Positions 12,401 to 24,312 of a stretch of DNA of 64,000 nt are shown here, one piece after another (position 1 is the stretch's first letter; each line of letters starts with the position of its first letter). The notes beneath the pieces are model-generated. The model saw nothing but the letters and a program-made list of their open reading frames with translations. It made no database searches and was not told the DNA's origin. The DNA comes from Phialocephala subalpina (lineage: Eukaryota; Ascomycota; Leotiomycetes; Helotiales; Mollisiaceae). The stretch spans positions 1,139,130-1,203,129 of the forward strand of contig FJOG01000013.1 of NCBI GenBank assembly GCA_900073065.1, read 5' to 3'. The translations under genes were made by a program, and so were the position numbers.

Positions 12401-15400
12401 AAAACAAAGTGGTATCACGTGCCAGGCACCGATCAAAAGGAGCAACACCACGAACCTCAAATCAACCACCCCACAAATCAGGGACATTCAAAAATCCGAG
12501 GAAGAACCAATTTAGGTTTGTGGCAGTTTGAATTTCTAATTTTCTGAATATTCTGAATTTCTTCAATACCTCATCGGGCAATTCTTTTTTCGGCCTATTT
12601 TGATTCGGCGTTGGAAGCCATTCCCCTGGATTCTAGTGATATCTGGGGATGGGAAGGAGCAGGAGTTTCAGACTATTTCTTGCATGGCTCAGTTGTACCT
12701 GTGAGAAGCTTATCCTGAGGGATGGAGGATTGCATTGCGTTGCATGTTGGCTTTTGCTTGAGGGAAGTAGCGCTTGATAGGAGGAATATTTGAGAAGGAT
12801 AGGTTGCAGTATAGCCGTGAGGCTTGTTGAGACAGAGGATTTCGAGGCGAGTACCTCTTGAGGATCTTTGCCTTCCAGCCATATGTGACCATGATGATAA
12901 TGTGAGTTAGTCCAGAGTTCTGTTTTTGTTGATTGTGTTGCTTCGGTATCTTTTTGCGTGTTTGTTAAGCTGGAGAGCACTTTCTCACAAACCAAATATT
13001 GTCAAAAGCCGGTCTCCTCGCAAGCTAGCCATATCGTTGACCTGAGCTACACATGTTTTCGACCAGGCACATTCATGCATGCATCCTGCGATGAAAAAGA
13101 GGGAGAAGAACCTGAAAGCAAATACCGCACGTGACCGTACCACTCGGTGGCTTCTTCGAAAGGAGCAAAAAGCGTATATGAAACGGGCGGATACGCCACT
13201 TGAGAGGAGAAGAAGACAAAGAAAAACTAGTCGCATTGTCGTTCAAAACTCACCAGCGGAAGGGACATTATTCCTGTGAGCGGTCAGGGAGATTTCGCCA
13301 AGAAAGCAAGATGCTGGGAGTGTCAGATCCACAATCAAAAGAAGCCAAAAGCTGAAACAGGTCAGAAATGAAAACGAGATAGGAACAAAGTCTCGGAACG
13401 GTTCCGGCACTGATAACCACATGCAACAAAGGCTCGAGTTCTGGTCAGACCCGTCAGAATAGGAATTTAGATCTCGCAGATAAGATGCGGCAGAGGTGCC
13501 GAGACACGACATCGGAAGAAACAATTCAATGACAGATGTTTCAGCAACAAGATGATTTGATGATTTGTTCGATCAAAGATACTCTTGTGTTTGAAGCTAT
13601 GGGTTTGAGGCTAAACGAGGAGAAGTATTCGCGCATGCTTGATAGACAACGTACCGTTGTGAATATACGACTTCACTTTAAAGTATTTTAAGCACATGTG
13701 TGAGAATCCTTTGTGCGTACCAATATCATGATTTTAGGCATCCTTCCTTTCCGTTGGAAGAGATGTGATGAACAAGATGCTGCATTGCAATCGCACTTTG
13801 GTGGAGCTTCGTTCCGACGCTTTCGGCTGAAGCTTCCGACACCTCAGTCCCATCTCCCTATATTGTTTCAATCCGATGAAACGTCGACACCATCATTAAC
13901 TTTCGGACGAAATCCCGAGCGACATGCAACAAAACAATTGAACATCCAGAAGGTCTGTATTCTTGGCAGCCAAGTCACGTTCATCGGAAGCTCTTCCGAC
14001 ATTTCGGACGAAACTCCCGTCACGACCTGCAACAAACTTCTGGTTCGGAAAAGAAAAACCATCCTCCCCAAAATCATCATCAACCTTCTTCTCCGTAGAA
14101 GTCCTAAGCCTGACATCATCCAGACATGCAACAAAACCATCTCTCATCTCAAGAACCCGCGGAAGTCCTCAAATGCAACGTCATTACCCGCCCCAAGTTG
14201 CATATTTCCGCCACAAACACATACCAAAAGCAGACAGTGCTTCAAAAACACATTCAGCGGGGCATCGGGCCTGCTTCCCAGTGTTCTTTGAACGTTCTGT
14301 GCGGCTTCTATGCACGATGCTTACTATCCCTCGTCGAGAACTTCAAAGTGCTGACTTGGTTCCACTAGCGAGGAGCGGGAGGCATGCATCTTGATGATGA
14401 GTGCCGAAACCATGGGAAGGGGAATTGATGACTGGTAGAGAGAAAACTGTTGAACTGAGAAAGAGGTGGCAAGAGGGAGAGTGGTGGAAATAGATTTTCC
14501 GTTTGGTACCTGCGTGGAGTCATGTAAAGGAGGTATGTGTCTGTGTGAGTGTGCAGCAGGAATGCATGGTGAGGTAGATATCGAGCTTCGAGCATTTGTT
14601 TTCCTATTCGGGACTTTCAACTCCTCTTCTGTAGTCCTTCTCTGACATCGACGACTCTTCAACAAGTGTTGGCTTTGAAAGCGGGTTCGGAGATGCGCCT
14701 ACTTTGTTGCTAGCGGGTCATGAAATCCGGTTCCAAGTCTCTCCTTCTCTTGTACACATTTCTCCGGCGAGCGTCTTAGCAAGCTTGCAGGGCGTTTGAT
14801 AGAGATTTGTTCGAAGGTCACGACCAACAACACTCGTGTCTCGAGTCCGAACAGTCTCTGTGGGCGGAATTCTATCTTTCCATGGGCTAATAGGTAGCAA
14901 ATTTCAGCAAAACATCTTCTCATCCCGACAGCAGCCTGGACTCTACCAGCGATAGTAAGGCAAATACCGGCGGCAGAAAGGTATGAGTTCTATTGCTCAG
15001 TGACAGCAGGATCTCAATTTTCGTCATCATCTACGTTACAAGAGAGTGACGTTCCATCAGAATCTCCTAAATCTCCCATAGTGTGAGGAACATTGAGCTC
15101 AATACACTTCCACCAAGTATCTAGCTCGAGATCATGTCGAACCTGCTGTCGTTGGTATTGCTCTGCTTCGCCAAGGTGTTATAATCTTCAAAGTATTTCA
15201 AGCTTTGGCATATTCTCTGTGTAAATCGGCAAGCCACAATTCGTCGAAAGTTTCGAATATTCGGCACAAGACAGGATAGGGCAATATGCTTCTCAGATTG
15301 CGAACGTGGCGAGCCGAAGCGGGCAGGTTTATTGAGGATGTTACGTCTTTGAGTATGCTGGTTTTAAAGTATACTTGTCTTTGAGGATCCCGGTCTTTGG

Positions 15401-15910
15401 GGACGCAGTTAGTTGAGGATTTAAGGAAAGGAGTCCGCATGATACCCAACTATGACTCGAGAAGCATGACAACCTGGTCTAGAGGTCCATAGCTCTTGTG
15501 AGTTAATGTAAGGCTTCAGAATGGATGAGAGGAGTTTATACACGTCATTGGCGGGCTACTGTTGTGCAAAAGAAACGATACAGAGGCAGAGGGCTACTGT
15601 AATTGTCCCGGCATCGGAGGTACATTGAAGTCGGCCTAGGATAAGACTTCTAGCCATGATCTCACAGTCTCTCAGGGGTATGCTTGGCTTGATTCCTCGA
15701 CAGCCATGTTTTGAGAAGTTCCGGTTCCAATGAAAGTCCCAGATCTTCTGGTATTTTGGTGTCGCATTTTTGGCACATCACGAGGCAGAACCAGGTTTAC
15801 TAGGACGGCAGAATTTCTCATGATACCATATCCATTAATCGTAATACGAACTATCATGAATGTCCCTTGAATTGGGGGACGTTTAAGGTCTGATTACTAG
15901 GCGTCTAACT
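9428..15910. other. 6.5-kb gene-poor stretch with a weak repeat
   Basis: No protein family was recognised on either strand. The longest frame (192 codons, plus strand 13713-14291) has no typical fungal codon pattern and is opposed by frames on the other strand. Within it a core TGCAACAAA recurs at about 13926, 14029 and 14129, with similar left context (TTCGGACGAAA before the first two), so a degenerate repeat of roughly 100 bp seems present. Promoter DNA of the 8660-9427 gene must lie at the left edge. Confidence 0.4.
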
Positions 15911-17215
15911 CTACATCATGGCCCAATACTCTTTCGCTTCCGTCAAAATCATTCCCCATCGTTTGTTAATACCTCCAACGAGCCACTCTCCTGTAACAAC
16001 CCTCGCACGACGTCTTGGAAATTTACCTCGGATCAGGCGATTCTTTAATAGGTAGACTGTTCTCTTATTGGTGTGGCATTCGTCCGATGTCCTAGTCTTG
16101 AGTTTGATCTCGACCTCCCTAGAGCGTTGGCAACCATACACGAGAAAAGGAGACATACCCTCCATTTGGCCCTAAAGAGCTGGGAGTTAGTATATTACTT
16201 TCTTGAATTTCGAGGGTGATTTGAATGCTCCAGGTCTCACGGGGCATTTTAAGACTGACTTACCAATCTTTCGCGTACGGGGTTCAGACCAGCGCAGATA
16301 TCCTTTGCGTGAATCTCCAAGTACTCATGGGTCATTGATGGTATAAAGTATCTCGAGAGCTCAACCTCCCTCCTTTCCATTATTCGCCGGCCGTCAATGT
16401 CCTTTTTGACGTGGATGATTGCGTCCATTGTCACCTCGAAGACATGTGGAGCTTTGGAAATTGCTTTGAAAACAGGCTCGGTGCAGGAGGTAGAAACTTG
16501 GCTTTTCAGATGCCCCTGAGGCTGTAGGACATTGAAAGGCGCGAATTTGTGAAGAACCAGATATGAATATGGAGCCCAGATGTTGTATAGCAACGCGCCG
16601 GGGAAGGCAGACTGAGTCTGAACCAGTACCATGTGATCCATGAATTGTGAGATGAAGCTTTGGGGATCGATTGCTTCTCCCGGAGGGCCTCCGTACATTG
16701 GGATCTGTTGATTTGTAGAACAGAACAATGGGGATCTGTCGAGGTGAACTTCGGATACTTGACCCTCCTCCTCTGTAGGTAGCGGGTGTTTGGAGGGCAT
16801 TGAAGGGGACGATGATCTGATGGATACCGCCGCGGATATGCCTTCGACTAAAGGCTCTGGTGGCGGACTTGGTGATCGTCGATCTGAGTCCATGGTATCA
16901 AGCTGAGGAGGTCTGCATGCGCTAGGGGATTCTTCTTCGTCGTCTGTATCATCGAAGATCCAACAAAGATCAACAGGAAGAGGTGTCATTCGCGGCGGTC
17001 CGTCCAGGAAGTCTCCAAACAGCTCCTCCGACAAAGGGCTCACAGGTGTGTGTCCTCGAATCCACTGCGGTGGCTAGAATGAGGGAACTCGTAGTCAGTA
17101 AACAGTGTTGCTAGGTACCGCAACCTCCAAGATCCCAAAAGAAGAAGGCGCAGGAGGGAGCATGTCTTTCGTAACCTACAGGAAGGCAAGGGCATGGAGT
17201 TGTTGGACGAGACAT
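15911..17215 (-). CDS. three-exon hypothetical protein
   Basis: Exons by my reading are 17215-17180, 17073-16264 and 16171-15911, with introns 17179-17074 (donor GTAGGT, ACTGAC branch, TAG acceptor) and 16263-16172 (donor GTAAGT). Phases agree and give 368 residues. I do not recognise the family. The N-terminal half is acidic and Ser/Pro-rich (EELFGDFLDGPP, DDTDDEEESPS). The C-terminal 200 residues look ordered, with PHVFEVTMDAIIHVKKDIDG and a basic tail (LRRRARVVTGEWLVGGINKRWG-like region). The start is chosen as the ATG that opens the short first exon (MSRPTTPCPC). A longer upstream frame reaches 17419, so the true start may lie further out. No neighbour helps to assign a role. Confidence 0.55.
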
Positions 17216-18764
17216 TGCTTGAGTTGAGCAGATCCGCGAAGATGAGACCTTGATAGGTGTTTTGGTTTCGAGAGGGTTTCGAGTCTTAGAGATCAAGGCT
17301 TCGAGGAAGGCTGTTGCGGATAAGTAGCGGAAGGCTCTTGTATATGATGAGTTGCGCTGTTTAATTGTTTCGGAGCTCAAGGGATATTGCAAAAGGTGCT
17401 GAGCAATACAGATGTCCAAGTCTTAAGACATAGGTGGAGCAAAGTGGGAGCAAAGTTGTGGTTGAATAAATGCGCGTGTGTTTTGCTAGAAATATAATGA
17501 CAAGCTCTACGAAACGAGAAGGCGCCTGGCGCTTCCCCATTCTGACCGTTTTAGGGGTTTGTCGTCATTTCTATCTGTCCATGGAGGGAAGGCTCGAAGC
17601 GGAGTCTCACCAATAAGCGCGACTTGTTCAAAAGTCTTTGAAAGCCCGCCAAAAAAATGACTTTTATTCTCTGTTCGCGTTGCAAAATAAAAGGCAAAAT
17701 TCATAGAACTCAGAAGCAAAAGAGTTCGGCCACCGGACGGCACTACATCTCTTGTCGAATCGATTCGCGTTGGCGTGTGAGGAAATGTCCTCCGGAATGG
17801 CGTTTGTAGACTTTGTTAACTACTCGGGCCAGGCGTATGTTACTCTTCCTTCTCGGGAGACATAATTTGATCTGTACCACTAAGCCTAGTGGCTGCCTCT
17901 CATGCTCCTTGAAATAAAAAGTGCTTATTTAATTCTATAAGGTGCGGTTCGCTAGCGGCATTTCAAGCTTCAATTGCGTCCCCGCTAAAATTCGCAGCAG
18001 CAAGATGCGACAATCGAAAGGTGCATTGTCTCTTTTAACAATGAGCATATACCATACCTTTCATCGCTTTATTTACGAGTCTTTGCCAAGTTTGGGCCAA
18101 ACCCACAGTCTCATAGCCGAAGATGTGGATTCAAGACTGAGAAGGGGCTGCACATAATATATCTTCAGAACACATTCGAAATATGAAACAGCTGCATAAC
18201 AGGCAAATTGAATAGTAAAGGATGAATAATAAAGTTTCAACAAGACTATGACGCATGCAATTGTTCCAAGAGGGCAGTAGAAAGTTCTGCACTCCCGTTG
18301 ACTTCACGCAGTATCGAATGTAAATCCTCCTAGTGAAAGTGCACTTGCATCATGATGAACTGATTCAGCGTCTGCAAAAATGGGAGGTCAACGCATGGCA
18401 CAGTGCAGCAAACGCAGAAAGATGAATCTCCGATAGCTACTTGGCCATCGAAAACTCATTTTAAGGTATCAAAGACGGCGTAGGGCCGCAATGAGCGTTC
18501 CCACCAAGGGTCCAGTGAGGAAGAAGGAAGAGAACGAAGTGAGAGGCTGCAGCGGGGAAGGCCACGCCCTTTTCCACCCGGCTAGCGCTGACATAGGGGT
18601 CATCAACCACCAATTACAGGGCTTTATAGTGACTCCCCTCGCTAAACAATAGTGGGGTGGAAATTTCTCCTCATCTCTGCCCGTCGTTCGCCATCTTCCT
18701 CTCTTCACACTTGATCAAATACACCCGTCGAAATACATTGTTCATCTGATCAATTAGACAGTTG
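17216..18764. other. intergenic, no gene seen
   Basis: The stretch lies between two divergent genes and should contain both promoters. Short frames only. A CT-rich run near 18690-18720 lies 50-80 bp before the transporter ATG, a common arrangement at fungal transcription starts. Confidence 0.4.
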
Positions 18765-20199
18765 ATGGAGTCTCAACATGATATCGTTTTGAACGACGTG
18801 TCCAATTACTTGGGCGACAGCCAAGATGAAGTCCAAGAATCAGGAGATCTGACCGGACAACATGAGTTCTCGCTGCCACAGGCAGATGGTGGGAAAGATG
18901 CGTGGCTGTTCTTGATGGCTGGATTCATGATTGAGGCGTTGGTTTGGGGTAAGCATCAAAGTTATAAGCAAAGGCAATCCAATGTTGACGAGTCTCAGGT
19001 CTGCCCTTCTCCTTCGGTGTCTTTCAAGAATACTACAGTACTCACGAGCCATTCTCATCCGATGCTTCTGGAATTGCTGTCGTCGGAACAACAGCTACCG
19101 TAATTCATGGCTCCCCATATTCAATCCTTCGTTCTAACAGACATAGGGTATCATGTACATGATCGGCCTCGCGCTTTTCCCCGCCTACAAAGCCTGGCCG
19201 CACTTCGCCAGCATCACAAAATGGGCCGGCATTCCCCTCATGGCATCCGGCTTAATCGGCGCTTCCTTCGCCCAAAAAGTAGGGCATCTGATCCTCACCC
19301 AAGGTGCTATCTACGCCGTCGGAGGCACATTGATCTACTATCCAACTCTGATGTACATCGACGAATGGTTCATCCAGCGCAAAGGCATGGCATACGGCAT
19401 CATGTGGGCCGGCACAGGCGTAGGCGGTCTCACCATCCCATTCATCCTCAACGCCCTCCTCTCTCGATACGGATTCCGCACCACCCTTCGAATCTGGTCC
19501 ATCTGCCTTATGATCCTCGCCATGCCTCTTGTCTACTTCCTCCGACCACGTCTTCCTATCTCTCAGGCTTCCCAATCACCTCGTTACGGACTGGGATTCA
19601 TGAAATCCTCTGCTTTCTGGGTCTTGCAAGCGGGACTCGTAATGGAATCCCTCGGCTACTTCATCCCTTCAATCTACCTCCCGCTCTTCGCCCGCTCTCT
19701 TGGTCTCTCACCAAGTATCGGTACCCTGCTCGTCGCACTCCTAAACGCAGCCGGTGTCTTCGCAACCGTAATTTTCGGTATGCTCGTCGACCGTTTCCAC
19801 GTCACAACCGTCATCCTCCTCTCCACTATCGGTACAACAATATCCATCTTCCTCCTCTGGGGCCTAAGTACCGCTCTCCCACTACTCTGTGTATTTAGCG
19901 TCGTATACGGGTTCTTTGCCGGTGGCTTCGTCAGTACGAATGCAGGTGTCATCAAGATGGTCAAGCAGAACGATAGAGGTGCTGATATCGGCATCTTGCT
20001 GGGAGTTGTCAGCGCAGCGAGAGGAATTGGAGCCATCGGTAGTGGACCACTAAGTGAGGCATTGGTGAAAAGAGGATTGGGAACTGGACAGGAGGGATTT
20101 GCGTATGGGAGTGGGTATGGAAGTCTGATTGTGTTCACAGGTGTGACTGCTGCTGTTGGCGGAGTCGGCTTCTTGGGAAGGAGATTGGGATGGGTGTAA
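18765..20199 (+). CDS. MFS transporter, monocarboxylate-transporter-like
   Basis: Exons 18765-18948, 18999-19099 and 19147-20199 (introns of 50 and 47 nt, donors GTAAGC and GTAATT) give 445 residues, the usual length for fungal MCT/SLC16-like carriers of the major facilitator superfamily. The start is ATG 18765. About 60 polar residues precede the first membrane segment (DAWLFLMAGFMIEALVWG). Twelve hydrophobic segments follow; the loop between TM2 and TM3 and the RKGMAYGIMWAGTGVGG segment (after TM4) match the family. The central loop is short. Such proteins move monocarboxylates or related small organic acids across the plasma membrane, but the substrate here is not predictable. Introns confined to the first 130 residues are typical for this family in ascomycetes. 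No cluster partner is adjacent. Confidence 0.88.
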
Positions 20200-21338
20200 A
20201 AATATGGTTTGGGTAGTGGTGCTGGTTTCCTGACTTGCCAATTTACCAAGTTTCCAGCAGCATGTTATTGCTCCTGTGGGTCGTGACGGCTATTGAACGC
20301 CCGTCTACGCTGTCCGGGTCTTCTTTTCATGCCTTCTTTTCATGCAGTCGCAGCCTCGATCATCTCCCCGGGTGGAATTCTCGAATCTCCCGTATTGCGA
20401 CGAGGGGAAGGCCTACGACGTGCAACAAAATACGTGGCATCTAGTGGGACATTGCAAAACTTTTGTTGCATATCACGGGCCTATCCGCGACTCTGATACT
20501 GGAGGACTTGACAGTCGTCCGAGGTACTCGCGCCTGGATGTCGAGGCTTTTGGGACCTGTGAGATCCGTTCTCAGCAACCATAAGCCGATGACACACCGG
20601 TGTTGGTGTCCAGGGAGATATATCTGATCTCAGCTGTAGGTATCCAATCCTGAAATCTTCAAGACTAGGATGGACTATTGAAGGAGCTGGAAAGTCCTAC
20701 CTTTCAAAAGACGATAGCAGATCCTCACCGTCTCCACACAATCCTCAATCTTAACTCCCCTCAGCCGTGAAAATCCATATGGAGGAACCGGATACGGTTT
20801 CAGATACATTACCAACATTTTAATTGGGGGCGGGGCTATTTGTTTAGCTATTGTATTCATGCTTTTGAAGTGTACTTTGTGCCATGGTGAGGGTGGTAGT
20901 GAGGATTCGGACTGAGTGGGAGCTCGGGAGAGAGCCAAGTGCTGTTTTGGCGTGGGAATGAATAGGAGTTGTAAATGAAGTTATGCAATGGGATTCTGAC
21001 ACGCAGCTGAATTTTGAGGAGTCTTTAAGGAGAGAGACTAATGTTCGCGAAGATGTGAGAGTTTAGGGGAGATAGTGCTGAAAGTTAAAACAGACACTTG
21101 TGGCTTACTTAGGGAAATTTCATGCAAAGCATATCGACGCTTTAGTGTATTGTAAGAGAGCATTGCTCTTCTTCTCTTTGAATTCCAGATATCGTACTCC
21201 TAGCTGGAGACAAAGCAGTCTCAACATGCCATCCCATGAAACGCCATCAGATCCCCGTCCCATGCTATTCCGAAAGATCAATCCCAACAACGAGTGACCG
21301 TGATTACACAACTATGATATCAACGTCCCCTCGAGGAC
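20200..21338. other. intergenic between converging genes
   Basis: The transporter and the VPS9-domain gene converge here, leaving 1.1 kb that should hold two 3' UTRs. A few short frames are open (longest 87 codons, minus strand 20675-20938) without family resemblance. Confidence 0.4.
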
Positions 21339-23846
21339 TTAAACAGCACCCAGATCCTTGAGTGCCCCCGCCAGCCGTCTATAATCCCGCAATAATTCCA
21401 AAACTTCGTTAAGTCTCATGTCACCTGGATTCTGCAACTCCATGAATCGCTTGATGGGTGGTGCGATCTTGGGTATCTCTTTTGGAGGAAGAGATGGTGC
21501 TAGTTCTGGGAAAGCCTATGATCACATTAGCTTCGAATCTTGTTGTAAAAGGGGGAGGGAGCTTACTGTCGACAACTCAGCTACCCCGCCATCAGGAATA
21601 CCCTTGCTCGGAGCTGGTGGCGGAGGTACAGGACTTGTTGGTGTTGTCCTACCAAACCCACGCATCATTCCCATCCCAGCAATCCTAGTCATGGGGTTCA
21701 GAGAATTTCCAAGATTTCGCATGGAATCTACAAGAGCAGGAGTTCCTGATGGTGATGGTGCCGGTGCTGCGTTATGAAGCGGCGAAGGTGCCTTTTCTCC
21801 TTCTTCAGTGAATGTAACTCTTCTGGTGCTGCCACTGCCAGAACTTCTGGCGCTATCAGCGCTCCTGTCTCGAGCCAGCTTGCGGCCACTGATCATGCTG
21901 AGCATTTTATCATCCACCTTGGCTCCTGAATCTGCTCGTTGTCGATTTTCGCTTTTATCAGGCGTATGGAGTGAGCTTGCACCACTTTCCGACTCTGCAT
22001 CCTCGGGTGGAGGTGTACTGACGAGCTTGCGGGCATCATCGAGGGTTTTTGGGACGATAATATCGGGTTTGTGACCTGGCGAATCATCCTGTCGCTCCTT
22101 GAGCTTACCAAGCAAGAACTTGTAGCTGTCTCCAAGACTGTTGCCGATACTTTTGAAGCTCTGATCGGTCGCTTTCATCACGGCATCACTAGCATCGTTC
22201 AAAACAGCAGGCGGTTGGAACATGTCGCTCAGACGGCGGTTGTGGACTTGTAGCTGTGGTCGGAGGGTACTCGATGGAGACGACTCGGCTTTGGAGATTG
22301 TTAGGCTTGCATTTGCAGATGTAACCTCTGCTACCGAGGCAGCTAATGGTGGACTAATTCCGACCTGCATTTGATCGAAGCTGTCCACTCTCGGTGTAAC
22401 AGCTTTCGGTGGACCAGATGGAACTTCATCTTCTCTCAAGGAAGCTAGGTCCACAGTTTCGAGAAACGTGATCGCTGCTTCTAGATTCGTCAAGCAATAT
22501 GCAGCTTCCCCATCAATCTTGCTCTCATTCCGGAACCTTTGTATGAAGTATAGATTGCTGATGACATCGATACCTTCTGGTCTAGATGTGATCAATGTGT
22601 AAATCAGCATGGGCATAATTTCGTCTGCGGATGAAGATGGATGAAAATGCGAGAGTGTCTCGACAATATTCTTGTGAGCAGCTTTCAGATGCTGAAGCTT
22701 TCCCAACGGATACTTCTTGTCGTTCATAGCAATGAGATCTTCCCTGGCATCTTCCAGCCATTCGCGGATCTCTTTCTCCTTGTCCTCACTAGATTCTTCC
22801 TCGTTTTGCCCCAAGTCGATACCCAGATCTGTGAGTCCAATACCGACAACTGACAGTGCCGCAGTCTTGGACCGAAGTTTTTCGTCCTGAGCCTCATCTT
22901 GTGTACTCCTGTGCCTCCATATCCTATCATATATGCCTTCAGTCACTCTTCTCTCTACCGCTTCTTCCAGGGCAATGCGTTTGCGTTCGAGGACCTTTCG
23001 TGCACGTTTTCGTTCTGCGATCTCCTCCACTGTAAGCATCTGCTCCGAATCTCTCCTCTCAGGTGGTATCTTGGGTCGGTCTTTGTTGCCTATAGAAGCG
23101 GCCTTCGCCCTCAACCGGCTTGTTACTGAGGGTGCTGGTGAACTTTCTCGATGTTGGCGGGAGGATAATGCGGAAATGTGAGTGCTGATGTGAGTCGCAG
23201 CGACAGTGTAGAAGTCCTGGAAGAGTGCTGATAGCTTGTCGACTGACGGTGGTGTGGGGTGGACCTTGGCAGATAGAGAGTCTATAAAACTAGCCAGGTG
23301 TTAGTATGCATAGAGAATAGAAAGACCTTCTGCCTACCTATCACTCAAGCTGACAAGCTCTATTGGAAGCTCATCAAAGTCATCTGGCAATTTCCCGGAA
23401 CCTTCATCAGCTGTCTCGTGGTCCTCATCCTCCTCGGATGCCTTCTCAAACGCATCCGGTTGCCGTTTGGCGTTCCCATTGTGAATAACTACATTCGTCT
23501 TGTCTGCCATGACAACTTCAGGTATTACGCCATTCTGGATGGTACTGGCTCTGCTGACCCGTGTCGAGTGATCCGGACTGGGCGGGTCGACTCTGGAGAA
23601 GGACTTGGATAAATGCAGCGGACGAGGACGTTGGCTGTCACTCTTCTTCTTGTCCGGACTGGCCATAAAGTCTGGCAGGGAGAACACCATTTTGTCAGTG
23701 ATCGCCTGCATTTTGGGAAGATGTGAAAGAGTTGAGAGGAGAGTGATACCTTTTGAGCTATCGCCCAGTGGTGTGTCGCATAAATTGTATACGTCTGAAA
23801 CTCTGATCAAGCCGGGATACGGTCTGGGTAAACGAATGTGGTGCAT
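21339..23846 (-). CDS. VPS9-domain protein, likely Rab5-type GEF
   Basis: Exons 23846-23338, 23289-21567 and 21515-21339 (introns 48 and 51 nt) give 802 residues. A further 44-nt candidate intron inside exon 1 (GTATCA...CAG) is possible. Residues about 290-450 form a VPS9 domain: a helical start (YDRIWRHRS), then DEIMPMLIYTLITSRPEG, SNLYFIQRF and the closing GEAAYCLTNLEAAITFLE. VPS9 domains catalyse GDP/GTP exchange on Rab5/Vps21-type GTPases at endosomes, so a role in endosome or vacuole traffic follows from the family. The N-terminal 170 residues and the C-terminal 300 are disordered (Ser/Pro-rich, with PPPPAPSKG near the end), and the last 58-residue exon ends in LRDYRRLAGALKDLGAV. Architecture resembles fungal Muk1/Vps9-type proteins, but I cannot say which. 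Confidence 0.85.
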
Positions 23847-24312
23847 TAAAGGGAACAGGAATTGCGGAGAAGAAGGAAAACAAAATGTATATGGAGGCCT
23901 ATTACATCTCCACAGTCAGGGTAGATCCACGAGGAAGGGAATTGATTCGAAGTCGTGGCATCCAGCAATCCGTCGATACCGAAGCAACGCGAGTGAGCCT
24001 GAGTAAGGTTAATGCTATGCTCAAGATATGACGCGGTTCTTTGTTATCATGGGTCTGGATCCTTGGTGGGTATCTTGAGGCATGGCTGCGAATATATGAG
24101 CACTAACTGACAGCCAATGTCTCGAGTGCCTGGAGCCCACCGACGCCGACCCCTGTTCGCGAATTCGGCCTTGTGATTCACTCCTCAACTGTGATCGACG
24201 CTTGCATGCGGAGAGGCTTCAACCACTGCATCATCATCACCACCTTTGACGTCGTCCCTTGACCTTTCTTTCCTCTCTTATTTTCTTTGGGATTTCAACA
24301 CTCTCTTTGAAG

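Noticed and set aside
13713..14291. 192-codon frame as a possible gene
   Set aside because: No family resemblance, low-complexity composition, a comparable open frame on the opposite strand and repeated DNA within.
19107..19898. 263-codon plus-strand frame overlapping the transporter
   Set aside because: Shadow frame with excess His/Pro/Arg; the transporter frame has clear membrane segments and matching splice phases.
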